Assembly: GCA_020438865.1 (NCBI GenBank)
Contig: JAGQTU010000002.1
Span: forward strand, 124,001 to 188,000
Length of the DNA: 64,000 nucleotides
Direction: 5' to 3'
Origin: Mycobacterium sp.
GTDB taxonomy: Bacteria; Actinomycetota; Actinomycetes; Mycobacteriales; Mycobacteriaceae
The notes below the pieces were generated by a model, which was not told the DNA's origin, did not search any database, and was given only the letters and a program-made list of their open reading frames with translations. This document shows positions 1 through 8,405 of this stretch, piece after piece. Within the stretch, counting starts at the first letter, position 1. The number at the start of each line of letters is the position of its first letter. Both the position numbers and the translations under genes were made by a program.

Positions 1-423
1 CCACGTCGCTACCTGGCCACCGTCGTCGCCGTCGCCGCGGCGCTGGCGGGCTGCTCCACAGGCGGCGGTTCGCAGCCCGGCTCCGCCGCCCCGCACCCGT
101 CTCCCGGCGCGCAACAGCCCGCCGCGGGCCGGGCGAACGAAGGCCCCATCGGGGTCTCCGCGGGCGGGGTGACGACGACGATCGACGTGCCCGCGGAATC
201 CACCGAGGAGCAGTATGCGCAGGCCTGCCGGGCCGCCAAGGAGTGGATGGACACCCGGGGCGGCGAGAATCCCGACCTGGTGGAGCCATTCCTGAAGGAC
301 CTGCAGGGTTCGGCTGCCAGCGGTCCGGCGACGTTCAACCAGACCTGGGCGCAGCTGTCCACCCCGCAACAGGCCGCGGTGATCATCGCCGTGCGGGCCG
401 CCGCGTCCGGCGGCTGCAGCTGA
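1..423 (+). CDS. lpqV: LpqV-like lipoprotein, 5' end outside window
   Basis: The reading frame is open from base 1, so the start codon lies outside the window. The visible N-terminus is a hydrophobic Ala/Val/Leu stretch ending in a lipobox (LAGC, Cys near visible residue 18). A Gly/Ser/Pro-rich linker and a roughly 85-residue conserved C-terminal part follow. It should be exported, lipid-anchored and attached to the outer face of the membrane. The call to LpqV (Rv1064c in M. tuberculosis) rests on the lipoprotein form and on the next two genes, which match the Rv1063c and Rv1062 patatins in order and orientation. The molecular function is unknown. Confident as a lipoprotein, moderately so for the name. 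Confidence 0.75.
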   Translation, partial: PRRYLATVVAVAAALAGCSTGGGSQPGSAAPHPSPGAQQPAAGRANEGPIGVSAGGVTTTIDVPAESTEEQYAQACRAAKEWMDTRGGENPDLVEPFLKDLQGSAASGPATFNQTWAQLSTPQQAAVIIAVRAAASGGCS

Positions 424-534
424 CCGCCCGGCTTTTCGATCACGGGTAGCAGAACCCGCGCGGCGTTCCTGCCACCGACCGCCCAGTTACTGCCAGCGGA
501 ACTATTGCGCCGCGCCGCGTGGTTCTCAGTGGAC

Positions 535-723
535 ATGAAGACCTACACGATCGCCACCCTCGCGGCCGGCGCCCTGAGCGCAGCCGTCATCGGTTTCGCC
601 GCTCCGGCGGCCGCGGGCCCGGACGGCCCGAACAACGGTCGGGACACCCGCGTCCTCGACACCCTGGGATACACCGTCTCCGTCGACAGGCTCGGCGCCC
701 TCGACGCCGTCCAACGCGATTGA
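535..723 (+). CDS. short secreted protein of the QGY-type family, probably truncated
   Basis: A 62-residue product. I start at the ATG at 535 because the first 27 residues then form a clean signal peptide ending in an Ala-rich cleavage region (APAAAG). An upstream in-frame ATG at 505 would bury it. The mature part contains LDTLGYTVSVDRLG, which resembles the N-terminal half of the secreted protein at 24026-24346 (LQQQGYTVNIDRVG). It stops before the Cys-containing second half that the two longer relatives carry. It is either a short member or a decayed copy. The gene lies 22 bp upstream of a patatin gene on the same strand. Function unknown. Confidence 0.55.
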   Translation: MKTYTIATLAAGALSAAVIGFAAPAAAGPDGPNNGRDTRVLDTLGYTVSVDRLGALDAVQRD

Positions 724-745
724 GCCGCTGACGCAGAATGGAGTC

Positions 746-1747
746 ATGCCCGCGCAGACCCCGACCGGCCGAGTAGCCCTGGCGCTCGGTAGCGGCGGCG
801 CCCGCGGCTACGCCCACATCGGCGTCATCAACGAACTGCGCTCGCGCGGCTACGAGGTGGTCGGGGTCGCCGGTTCCTCAATGGGCGCCCTGGTGGGCGG
901 TCTGCATGCCGCCGGGTCGTTGGACGAATTCGCCGAGTGGGCAACCACTTTGACCCAGCGGGCGGTACTGCGGCTGTTGGACCCGTCCATCACAGCTGCC
1001 GGCGTGCTACGGGCGGAGAAGATCCTCGACGCGGTCCGCGACATCCTCGGCGACGCCACCATCGAGAGCCTGCCGATCCCCTACACCGCGGTGACGACCG
1101 ACCTGATCGCGGGCAAGTCGGTCTGGCTGCAGCGCGGGCCGGTCGACGCCGCCATCCGCGCCTCGATCGCCATCCCCGGCATCATCGCGCCGCATGTGCT
1201 CGACGGCCGGCTGCTGGCCGACGGCGGCATCCTCGACCCGCTGCCGATGGCGCCGATCGCGGCGGTGAACGCCGATCTGACCATCGCCGTCAGCCTCGGT
1301 GGCGCCGACCAGGACACCCCTCAGGACCCGGACCCCGACCAGGCCGCCGGCCCGGAGACGCGTGCCACCACGGAGTGGCTGAACCGGCTGCTGCGCAGCA
1401 CCTCGGCCCTGCTGGACACCGCGCCGGCCAAGTCGGTGCGCAGCCGGTTCGGCGCCGCCGAGGACGCCGGCGAGGAGACGGCCGACGACTCCGATCAGCT
1501 GGTGGACGGCGGGCGTGAGGCGTCGATCCCGAAGCTCGGCAGCTTCGCGGTGATGAACCGAACGATCGACATCGCGCAGGCGGCACTGGCCCGGCACCAG
1601 TTGGCGACCTATCCCCCCGACCTGCTCATCGAGGTTCCGCGCTCGACCTGCCGCAGCCTGGATTTCCACCGTGCGGCCGAGGTCATCGACATCGGGCACG
1701 AACTGGCCGCCCGGGCCCTGGACGGCTTCAGCCCAGAAACTCGGTGA
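746..1747 (+). CDS. patatin-like phospholipase (Rv1063c-like)
   Basis: A 333-residue patatin-family serine hydrolase. The glycine-rich oxyanion loop GSGGARG is at about residues 15-21. The nucleophile elbow GSSMG (Ser45) and the catalytic Asp in ADGG (about 159) are both present, so the Ser-Asp dyad is intact. Such enzymes cleave acyl groups from phospholipids or neutral lipids. No signal peptide is visible, so it is probably cytoplasmic or membrane-associated. The residue 190-260 region is an acidic, low-complexity insert before a conserved C-terminus. It converges with a second patatin gene, overlapping by 20 bp at the 3' ends. Together with lpqV this matches the Rv1062-Rv1064c arrangement of M. 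tuberculosis. Confidence 0.9.
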   Translation: MPAQTPTGRVALALGSGGARGYAHIGVINELRSRGYEVVGVAGSSMGALVGGLHAAGSLDEFAEWATTLTQRAVLRLLDPSITAAGVLRAEKILDAVRDILGDATIESLPIPYTAVTTDLIAGKSVWLQRGPVDAAIRASIAIPGIIAPHVLDGRLLADGGILDPLPMAPIAAVNADLTIAVSLGGADQDTPQDPDPDQAAGPETRATTEWLNRLLRSTSALLDTAPAKSVRSRFGAAEDAGEETADDSDQLVDGGREASIPKLGSFAVMNRTIDIAQAALARHQLATYPPDLLIEVPRSTCRSLDFHRAAEVIDIGHELAARALDGFSPETR

Positions 1748-2579
1748 CCGCGGCCGCCACCCGGCGGCCCTGTGCGCGTCCGGCCCGCGCGGACGGTACG
1801 CGGCAGCGCGGATCGAGCGGGTTGGGCCCGAACGCGCGCAGCGAGTCCTCGTCGGCGAACACCGCGCAGGTGCGCGCGCCGAACGCCGCGATCTCGGCGG
1901 CCACGCCCGCGCTGAACGGTGACGGCGCGAACTCCCCGGCGGGCACCAGCACCACCGCCGTGCTGCAGTCGGACGCCACCGCGGTGTGCACGGAGCTGGC
2001 CACCCCGCCGTCCATGTAGCGCCGGTCACCGATGGTCACCGGCGGCCAGGTGCCCGGCACGGCGCAACTGGCCGCCACCGCGTCGACCAGCGCCACCCCG
2101 GACGACGCGTCGAACACCACCAGTTCACCGGTGTCGATGTCGATGGCGGTGATCCGCAGGTCCCGGTCGGGCCAGTCGTGACTGGGCAACCGGTGCTCGA
2201 TCACCCGCCTGCGCACCGGCTCGGCCACCGTGGGTGTGCTCGCTGCGATGGCGCCGATGCGCTGGAGCTTCTGCCGCGCCGTCGCGTCCGGTTGCGATAC
2301 CGCGTCGAGAAAGAGTCGGCCGAGCGCCTCGATGTCGACGGCGGGATCGAGTTCGTGGGAGTCCTCGGCGACCTGCCGTTCGTAGAGCAGCTGCAGCGGC
2401 ATGCTTCCGCTGATCTGGGCGGCCACCGCCGAGCCCGCCGAGGTGCCGACCAGGATCTCGGAGTCCAGCAACGCCTGCGCGGTGGCCGGCGCCTCATCTG
2501 CGATGCCCTGGAGGATCCCGGTCTCCCAGGCGATCCCGGCCAGCCCGCCGCCGGCGAGGATCAGCGCGTGAGTGCTCAC
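1728..2579 (-). CDS. patatin-like phospholipase (Rv1062-like)
   Basis: A 283-residue patatin family protein. GGGLAGIAWETG near the N-terminus, the nucleophile elbow GTSAG (Ser47) and a DGG motif near residue 200 give an intact catalytic dyad. I chose the GTG at 2579, which places the start 22 bp after the Rieske gene stop. A longer frame to 2630 adds a poor-quality N-terminus and overlaps that gene. The length matches Rv1062. In M. tuberculosis the gene follows the amidotransferase Rv1061. Here a catabolic cluster separates the two, so this gene may now be read through from the Rieske gene. Confidence 0.88.
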   Translation of the reverse strand: MSTHALILAGGGLAGIAWETGILQGIADEAPATAQALLDSEILVGTSAGSAVAAQISGSMPLQLLYERQVAEDSHELDPAVDIEALGRLFLDAVSQPDATARQKLQRIGAIAASTPTVAEPVRRRVIEHRLPSHDWPDRDLRITAIDIDTGELVVFDASSGVALVDAVAASCAVPGTWPPVTIGDRRYMDGGVASSVHTAVASDCSTAVVLVPAGEFAPSPFSAGVAAEIAAFGARTCAVFADEDSLRAFGPNPLDPRCRVPSARAGRAQGRRVAAAVTEFLG

Positions 2580-2601
2580 ACCGTGGGAGTGTGCCAGCCC
2601 A

Positions 2602-3756
2602 TCACCGCGTGCCGGCGTAGGCCCGGGCAACCCGGGTGACGAACTGGTAGACGCCGTCTTCGTCGGGGGCCAGCGGGCCGGGCCGGGCGTGCGGTGAACT
2701 CAACCCGCGCTGCACCGATTCGCACGCCCCCCAGTCCTGACGGTTGGTCAGGTCCCAGAAGTCCACGGCGTAGGACGGATCGAAGTCCGGCTTCTCCAGC
2801 GCCTCCTTCGGGAACGCCCAGGCGCATTCGACGTGGGTGCGGTCCACGGCCAGGGGCGTCATCAGGTGGGTCATCACATAGTCGGGATGCAGGCTGACCA
2901 GGAGGTTGGGGAAGCCGACTAGGTACATCACCGTGCGCAACTCCTGCTGCGACAGGCCCTTGATGGCCACGCCGCCGCTCTGCCCGCTCAGTGACATCGT
3001 CTGCGCCTCGTCGATCATCGACATCCAGCCGCCCATCCAGTCGCCCGGCAACTCGATGTTCTCCCCGCTGGTGGGCGGGCTGATCCGGGAGAGCTCGGGG
3101 TGGATCGCCTGACAGTGGTAGCACTCCTGGTAGTTCTCGACGATCACCTTCCAGTTGGTGTCCAGCTCGTAGGAGTGCCGGGCCACCACGGTGAGTTCCT
3201 CGGGCTTGTACGGTCCGACGATCTCCTCCATGCCCGCGACATGCCGCTCGAAGTCGATGTCCGCACCGCTGGGATCGACGAAGAGATAGCCGTGCCAGTC
3301 GACCAGTCGCAGCTCGGTCAGGCCGAATTGACCTGTGTCGAAATGGAATCCGTCGCCGGACTCGAACCCCGGTGCATGGCGGAGTTCACCGGTGAGCTTG
3401 TACGACCACGAGTGGTACGGGCACACGACACCGCGGCGCTTGGCGGTGGTGCCGCAGGCCAGCATCTCGTGGCCTCGGTGCCGGCATACGTTGGCGAAGG
3501 CGCGCACGCGGCCGTCCTCGCCGCGCACCAGAAGGATCCCGTCCTTGCCCGAGCCGACGGCCTTCTGCGCCCCGACGCCCTCGAGGTCCCCGGCGTGGCC
3601 GACGCAGTGCCAACCGCCGAAGATGTTCCGCTTCTCCCACGCGAAAACGGCCGGGTCGACGTAGGCCTCCCGCGGCAACATACGGGACTGTCCGAACGGG
3701 GCCAGGGAGGCGGCGAGATCGTCGGCCGGAACCGGGGCGGGATCTTGTTTGAACAT
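2602..3756 (-). CDS. Rieske non-heme iron oxygenase, quaternary-amine type
   Basis: A 384-residue oxygenase alpha subunit. The Rieske [2Fe-2S] ligands are visible as C91-R-H93 and C112-P-Y-H115. The mononuclear iron site is in NYQECYHCQAIHP (His214, His219), with a downstream Asp near FDPSYAVDFWD as the likely third ligand. The NYxECYHCxxxHP form is typical of enzymes that oxidise N-methyl groups of betaines or carnitine (GbcA/CntA type) and of related ring hydroxylases. No ferredoxin reductase gene is near. It lies 49 bp downstream of the ABC permease operon and ahead of a patatin gene. The ATG is preceded by no ribosome binding site but by a well-placed -10 hexamer, so a leaderless mRNA is likely. 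Substrate unproven. Confidence 0.88.
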   Translation of the reverse strand: MFKQDPAPVPADDLAASLAPFGQSRMLPREAYVDPAVFAWEKRNIFGGWHCVGHAGDLEGVGAQKAVGSGKDGILLVRGEDGRVRAFANVCRHRGHEMLACGTTAKRRGVVCPYHSWSYKLTGELRHAPGFESGDGFHFDTGQFGLTELRLVDWHGYLFVDPSGADIDFERHVAGMEEIVGPYKPEELTVVARHSYELDTNWKVIVENYQECYHCQAIHPELSRISPPTSGENIELPGDWMGGWMSMIDEAQTMSLSGQSGGVAIKGLSQQELRTVMYLVGFPNLLVSLHPDYVMTHLMTPLAVDRTHVECAWAFPKEALEKPDFDPSYAVDFWDLTNRQDWGACESVQRGLSSPHARPGPLAPDEDGVYQFVTRVARAYAGTR

Positions 3757-3768
3757 ACAGTCAGACTA
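3757..3768 (-). promoter_or_regulatory. leaderless promoter -10 element of the Rieske gene
   Basis: On the minus strand TAGTCT (3768-3763) fits the mycobacterial TANNNT -10 consensus. It is followed by exactly 6 nt and then the ATG at 3756, placing transcription start on the A of the start codon. No Shine-Dalgarno sequence is present. An AGTC-A-GACT inverted repeat (3759-3767) overlaps it. That repeat resembles, but does not match, the TetR palindrome found elsewhere in the cluster. Confidence 0.5.
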
Positions 3769-3805
3769 GACGTTCGCGGGGTCGCGGTCCAGAGATCGAC
3801 GGGAG

Positions 3806-4684
3806 TCAGGCCTCGCCGGCGAACGCCGCGATACCCCTGCCCGCCGTGTCATCGCCGCGAGTCATCTTCCGGTACACCAGGTATCCGATGGTGACGGCGA
3901 TCAGTGCCGCCGCCAGCAGCAGGGTGGCGAGCGCATTGAGGGCGGGCGTCGGCGCGGCGCGGGCGGTGTTGTAGATCTTCACCGACACCGGTTCGGTCGA
4001 GGAGTTGCCGGACAGATAGCGCACCAACACGAAGTCGTCGATGACGTCGGCGAACACCAGCACCGTGCTGGCGAAGATGGCCGGCATCAGCATCGGCAGG
4101 GTGACCCGCCGCAGCGCCTCGAGTGCGGAGGCGCCCAGATCCATTGCGGCCTCCTCATACTGGCTGCCGATGGTGGCAAGCCGGGCCCGGACCAGGACCG
4201 CCGGATACGCGATCTGGAAGGTGACCAGACCGACCACCTGCGCCGAGGTGCCCAGCCCGATAGGCAGGGTCAGCGACGTGACGACGAACAGCAGGGCGAC
4301 GGCGAGCAGCACCTCGGGAAGCACGAACGACACCAGCATCAGCAGGTTCGCCCCGGCCGGCAGCCTGCCGCGCCATCGGTCGATACCGATCGCCAGCATG
4401 ACGCCGAGCGGAACCGTGATGAGCGTGGTGATGAGACCGAGCTTCAACGTCTGCAGAAGGGCGGTGTGCAGCGAGGCGTCGTGCCACACCGAGCGCGTGG
4501 TGTCACCCCAGTACCACCGGAACGAGAAGCCCTGCCAGTTCGTTCGCGACCGGCCGTCGTTGAACGAGAAGATCACCGCGATCAGCACCGGCAACAGCGA
4601 CCAGACCAGGTAGCCGACGGTGACGCCGAGCAGGATCCGCGGCGGACGCCACGGGTCCTTCCACCATGCGACCGGCCCCCTCAC
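3806..4684 (-). CDS. polyamine/opine-type ABC transporter permease (PotC-like)
   Basis: A 292-residue inner-membrane permease with about six hydrophobic segments. It has the EAA loop typical of importer permeases (EEAAMDLGASALEALRRVTLP, about 175-195), which docks on the ATPase. It is the second of two permeases; its start overlaps the stop of the upstream permease by 4 bp, indicating translational coupling. With the binding protein, the other permease and the ATPase encoded at 8406-9566 it forms a spermidine/putrescine-type uptake system. The transported compound cannot be read from sequence. The context (aminotransferase, amine oxidases, Rieske enzyme) suggests an amine. Confidence 0.9.
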   Translation of the reverse strand: MRGPVAWWKDPWRPPRILLGVTVGYLVWSLLPVLIAVIFSFNDGRSRTNWQGFSFRWYWGDTTRSVWHDASLHTALLQTLKLGLITTLITVPLGVMLAIGIDRWRGRLPAGANLLMLVSFVLPEVLLAVALLFVVTSLTLPIGLGTSAQVVGLVTFQIAYPAVLVRARLATIGSQYEEAAMDLGASALEALRRVTLPMLMPAIFASTVLVFADVIDDFVLVRYLSGNSSTEPVSVKIYNTARAAPTPALNALATLLLAAALIAVTIGYLVYRKMTRGDDTAGRGIAAFAGEA

Positions 4685-5631
4685 GTGGAGACCTCGTCGG
4701 CGCGGGCAGTGACCCGCACGTAGTAGAGCATCGGCAGCACCGTCACCAACAGCACCAGCATCACGAAGGCGCCGGCCTGTCCGGTCTGACCCGGCGACTG
4801 CACGCTGTCGTTGATCAGGTTGCCCACCATCGCGGTCTTCGGCGATGCCGAGAGCATGTCGGAGGTGAAGTAGTCACCCAGCATCGGCAGGCAGGTCAGC
4901 AGCACGGCCGCCACGATGGTCGGCCGGCACATCGGCAGCGTCACCCGCCAGAACGACGCGAACCGGTTGGCGCCCAGGTCACGCGCGGCCTCCAGGGTGG
5001 CCTGCGGCAGCCGATCCAGGCCGGCGTACAGCGGCAGGATCATGTACGGCACATAGCCGTACACCAGACCCAGGACCACGACGACGGGCTGGCCGGTGAG
5101 CCAATGGGTGTGCACGTCGAACAGCCCGCCCAGACTCAGCACCCTGTTGACCAGGCCATCGTCCTGAAGCAGGTTGACCCAGGCCAACATTCGCATCATG
5201 TAGCTGATCCAGAACGGGGCGATCAGCGCGGCCAGCAGCACACCGGCCCAGCGGCCGGCCAACCGCGCGGTGTAATAGGCCACCGGGAACGCGATCAGCA
5301 GGCAGAGCAGGCTGGCCGCCACGACGTAGACGGCGGTGCGCGCCAACGCGGGGCCGAACACACCGTTCTCGCCCACGATGCGCGTCAGAACATAGGTGAA
5401 CTGATCGGGATTCCACTGCAACGGATTCCACACCGGTATCGGGGTGCGGAAGATCGGATCCACCCGGCCGAACACGATGGCCAGCACCACGTAGAGCGGC
5501 GCCAGGAAGAACAGCAGCAGCCAGACTATGCCCGGCATGGCCAGAGCGGGCCACAACGCGCTGTTGCGGGGGCGCTTGGACGGTGCGTCGGGTGGGGCGG
5601 CGACCGGGGCGGGAGGCGGGGCGAGGACCAC
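4681..5631 (-). CDS. polyamine/opine-type ABC transporter permease (PotB-like)
   Basis: About 316 residues. A Pro/Ala-rich cytoplasmic N-terminus is followed by about six membrane segments and an EAA loop (LEAARDLGANRFASFWRVTLP). I chose the GTG at 5631, six bases beyond the upstream stop, because the longer frame to 5679 overlaps the binding-protein gene by 43 bp. It pairs with the downstream permease, with which it overlaps by 4 bp. The genes are ordered binding protein, PotB-like, PotC-like. The ATPase is encoded separately on the opposite strand, downstream of the aminotransferase. Confidence 0.88.
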   Translation of the reverse strand: MVLAPPPAPVAAPPDAPSKRPRNSALWPALAMPGIVWLLLFFLAPLYVVLAIVFGRVDPIFRTPIPVWNPLQWNPDQFTYVLTRIVGENGVFGPALARTAVYVVAASLLCLLIAFPVAYYTARLAGRWAGVLLAALIAPFWISYMMRMLAWVNLLQDDGLVNRVLSLGGLFDVHTHWLTGQPVVVVLGLVYGYVPYMILPLYAGLDRLPQATLEAARDLGANRFASFWRVTLPMCRPTIVAAVLLTCLPMLGDYFTSDMLSASPKTAMVGNLINDSVQSPGQTGQAGAFVMLVLLVTVLPMLYYVRVTARADEVST

Positions 5632-5636
5632 CGCCG

Positions 5637-6881
5637 TCAGGATCCCCCGGCCTTGAAGGCACGCCAGACGTTGTGCCACGCAGCGTCATTGGCCGCGTCG
5701 AGTTCGAGGGTCCGGTAGCCGACGTCGAAGTACTCGGGGCGCACGATAGCGCTCCTGAGGTTCTCCGGGACCAGCCCGTCGGCGACGAGCGTATCCGGGT
5801 TCAGCGAGTTCTGCGGCGGCTGATAGCCGATCTGCTTGAAGTTCAGCTTGGCCATCTCGGTGTCCAGCATGTGGTTGACGAACAGATGGCCCAGCACCGG
5901 GTTTCTGCCGCCGCGCAACAGCACCATCAGGTCGTTGTCCACCAGACCCTTGCCGTCGGCGGGGAACCAGTAGCGCAGGATGTCGGGCTTGGTCCCCTCG
6001 GGCAGGTAGTTGACGGCGTTGATGATGTCACCGGACCACATCTGGGACAGCCCGATCTGACCGGCGGGCAGGTCGCTGTACATGGTGATGGTGACCTTCG
6101 GCGAGGTGGCGGCCACCAACGCGGTCAGCTGCTCGCCGACCTTCTTGAGGTCATCGGCCGAGGAGGTGTTCACGTCGGTGATGCCCAGCTTCAGCAGCAC
6201 CATGGCCATCGCGGTGTGCCAGTCGTCGATGACGGCGGTCTTGTTCTTGTAGGCCGGATCCCACAGCGAATCATAGGGATTCTTCAGCGCGCCGATGTCG
6301 GCGGGCACCTGGTCGTTACGCCAGCCGATGCCCGTGGTGTAGACGGTGTAGGGCACCGTGTAGCGCCACTCCTGGTCATAGAAGGGGTTGGTGAAGAACG
6401 GCCAGACGTTCTTGATGTTGGGGATGTAGCTGTGGTTGAGCGAGCGCACCAGCCCGCCGTTGATCAGCCGGCTGATCTGGTCGTAACTCGGGAAGTAGAG
6501 GTCGTAGTCGACGTTGCCGCCGCGGATCTTGGTGATGGCCTCGTCGGTGTCGTTGAACGTCGACACCTGCACCGTGGCCGAGTACTTCTCCTCGAACGAC
6601 TTGATCGCGTCCGGCGCGATGTAGTCGGCGTAGCTGTAGAGCTGGAGGGTGGCGCCCTTCTCCGGGGCGAGGCCGTCGGCGATCGGCTTGTTGTCACCGG
6701 GGATGTCCCACTTGACCGGGCTGCTCGGCGAGGCGATGGTCAGGCTGGGAGCCGAACTCGGTTGTCCGCCTTTGGAACACGCGTCCAGAAACGCCACCAT
6801 GGCGGGAGTGCCCGCAGCCAGCAGTGCGGCCCGTTGCAAGAACTGTCGGCGGCTCGGACCGGGTCGGTTGGGAACAGGCAT
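5637..6881 (-). CDS. ABC transporter substrate-binding lipoprotein (PotD-like), Tat-exported
   Basis: A roughly 414-residue extracytoplasmic solute-binding protein of the spermidine/putrescine class. The N-terminus has a twin-arginine motif (SRRQFLQ) and then a lipobox-like LDAC, so it is probably a Tat-exported lipoprotein. I chose the ATG at 6881, which has a strong GGAGGT ribosome site. The ATG at 6929 has none and would abut the palindrome at 6931-6946. The family-typical YSYADYIAPDAIKSFEE segment is present. It heads the minus-strand importer operon, and its leader carries the TetR-type operator shared with the divergent aminotransferase gene. Confidence 0.9.
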   Translation of the reverse strand: MPVPNRPGPSRRQFLQRAALLAAGTPAMVAFLDACSKGGQPSSAPSLTIASPSSPVKWDIPGDNKPIADGLAPEKGATLQLYSYADYIAPDAIKSFEEKYSATVQVSTFNDTDEAITKIRGGNVDYDLYFPSYDQISRLINGGLVRSLNHSYIPNIKNVWPFFTNPFYDQEWRYTVPYTVYTTGIGWRNDQVPADIGALKNPYDSLWDPAYKNKTAVIDDWHTAMAMVLLKLGITDVNTSSADDLKKVGEQLTALVAATSPKVTITMYSDLPAGQIGLSQMWSGDIINAVNYLPEGTKPDILRYWFPADGKGLVDNDLMVLLRGGRNPVLGHLFVNHMLDTEMAKLNFKQIGYQPPQNSLNPDTLVADGLVPENLRSAIVRPEYFDVGYRTLELDAANDAAWHNVWRAFKAGGS

Positions 6882-6930
6882 CCGCACCTCCGTGGTATTC
6901 GCATCTTGTCGCTGCTTGGACTGTGACATA

Positions 6931-6946
6931 GACTGAACACTCAGTC
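6931..6946. promoter_or_regulatory. TetR-type operator, site A
   Basis: GACTGAACACTCAGTC has inverted half-sites GACTGA/TCAGTC with a 4-bp centre. It lies between the divergent binding-protein and aminotransferase genes. Read on the minus strand it extends to TTGACTGAGTGTTCAGTCTA and is nearly identical to the site at 15587-15602, flanks included. A TTGACT (-35-like) element is embedded in it. Confidence 0.7.
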
Positions 6947-7003
6947 AATAGCTGCGGCGGTACCTATCCGCAGGTCCGCGCAGCATCCGAGCGGAGGTTT
7001 CCG

Positions 7004-8380
7004 GTGGCTTCGTCGACGTTCGAGAGCCGGGTCCGAGACGCAGTCGACGAGTTGATCGCCGACGAGGAGAAGGTGTTCCTGGCGCGCCAACCGCGCAGCA
7101 CCGCGATGATCGCCCGCGCCCGTGCGCACCTGGCCGGTGGCGCCACCTCGAACTGGCAGATCGCCCAACCACAGGCGGTCTGGATGAGCCACGGCGCCGG
7201 GTCGAAGGTGTACGACGTCGACGGGACCGAGTATGTCGACATGCACGGCGGCTACGGGGCGTCGATCGCCGGTCACGCCCACCCGGCGATCGTCGACGCG
7301 GTCAGCCGCCAGGTGCGCCGGGGCACCCACTTCGCCCAGCCCACCGAGGACGCGATCTGGGTCGCCGGAGAGTTGGCCCGCCGTTTCGGCCTGCCACTGT
7401 GGCGATTCGCCAACTCCGGCACCGAGGCCACCATGGACGCCGTCCATCTCGCCCGGTCGTTCACCGGCCGGGACCTGATCATCAAGGTCGAGGGCTGCTA
7501 CCACGGCCACCACGACTCCGTCGAGGTCTCGGTGCTGCCCGAGGCCGACGAGGTCGGCCCCCGCGACCATCCGAATGGCGTGCCCGGCAACAGTGGCATC
7601 CCGACGGCGATCCGTGACCTGGTGGTCGTCGTACCGTTCAACGACCCCGAGGCGGTGGCCCGGGCCCTTGCCGAGCACCGCGGCCGGGTGGCCGCCATGA
7701 TCCTCGAACCGGTGATGATGAACGCCGGGATCATCCCGCCCGCCGACGGCTATCTCGCCGCGATCCGCGACCTGGTGCACGCCGAGGGCGCGCTGCTGAT
7801 CTTCGACGAGGTCAAGACCGGCTTCACCACCGGCCCGAGCGGGGTCATCGGGATGTCCGGTGTGGTGCCCGACATCGTCTGTCTGGCAAAGGCTTTGGGG
7901 GGCGGCATCGCGGTGGCCGCCATCGGCGGCAGCGCGGCGGTCATGGAGCTGATCGCCGACGGCCGCTACGAGCAGGTGGGTACCTTCAACGGCAACCCGC
8001 TGGCGCTGGCGGCCACCCGGGCCACTCTCGGCGAGATACTCACCCCGGCAGCCTACGAGCGGATGGGCCGGCTGGCGGCGCGGCTGCGGGACAGTTTGGA
8101 CGCGACGATCGCCGAACACGGTTACGGTTGGCACGTGGTGAGCGTCGGCGGCAAGGGCTGTGTGACGTTCAGGCGTGAGCCGGTACGGGAGTTCCGCGAT
8201 TTCCTGCAGATCGACGACCGGCTGGGCCACCTGCACTGGCTGATGCAGCACAACGGCGGCGTGTTCCTGCCGCCCTGGGGCAAGGTGGAGCAGTGGTTGC
8301 TCTCGGTTCAGCACGACGAGGACGATGTCGACCGGTTCGCCCGCAACTTCGCCCGGCTGGCCGAGGCGGTGGCCGGCTGA
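7004..8380 (+). CDS. class III aminotransferase (glutamate-1-semialdehyde aminomutase-like)
   Basis: A 458-residue PLP enzyme of fold type I. NSGTEATMDAVHLAR (about 137-151) and GCYHGHHD (about 164-171) are typical of HemL-related class III members. The cofactor Asp is D268 in FDEV and the Schiff-base Lys is K296 in CLAKALGGG. Such enzymes move amino groups between an amine or omega-amino acid and a keto acid, or shift them internally. This is not the housekeeping hemL, judging from its catabolic setting. The GTG at 7004 has a GGAGG site 6 nt upstream. It is divergent from the importer operon, sharing operator A, and is followed 25 bp later by the ABC ATPase. Confidence 0.88.
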   Translation: MASSTFESRVRDAVDELIADEEKVFLARQPRSTAMIARARAHLAGGATSNWQIAQPQAVWMSHGAGSKVYDVDGTEYVDMHGGYGASIAGHAHPAIVDAVSRQVRRGTHFAQPTEDAIWVAGELARRFGLPLWRFANSGTEATMDAVHLARSFTGRDLIIKVEGCYHGHHDSVEVSVLPEADEVGPRDHPNGVPGNSGIPTAIRDLVVVVPFNDPEAVARALAEHRGRVAAMILEPVMMNAGIIPPADGYLAAIRDLVHAEGALLIFDEVKTGFTTGPSGVIGMSGVVPDIVCLAKALGGGIAVAAIGGSAAVMELIADGRYEQVGTFNGNPLALAATRATLGEILTPAAYERMGRLAARLRDSLDATIAEHGYGWHVVSVGGKGCVTFRREPVREFRDFLQIDDRLGHLHWLMQHNGGVFLPPWGKVEQWLLSVQHDEDDVDRFARNFARLAEAVAG

Positions 8381-8405
8381 GCCGCTGCCGTCGGGGGCGC
8401 CACCG

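Noticed and set aside
4666..5718. 350-codon plus-strand open frame rich in His, Gln and Arg
   Set aside because: It lies antisense to two clear ABC permease genes and has the composition of a GC-rich shadow frame.
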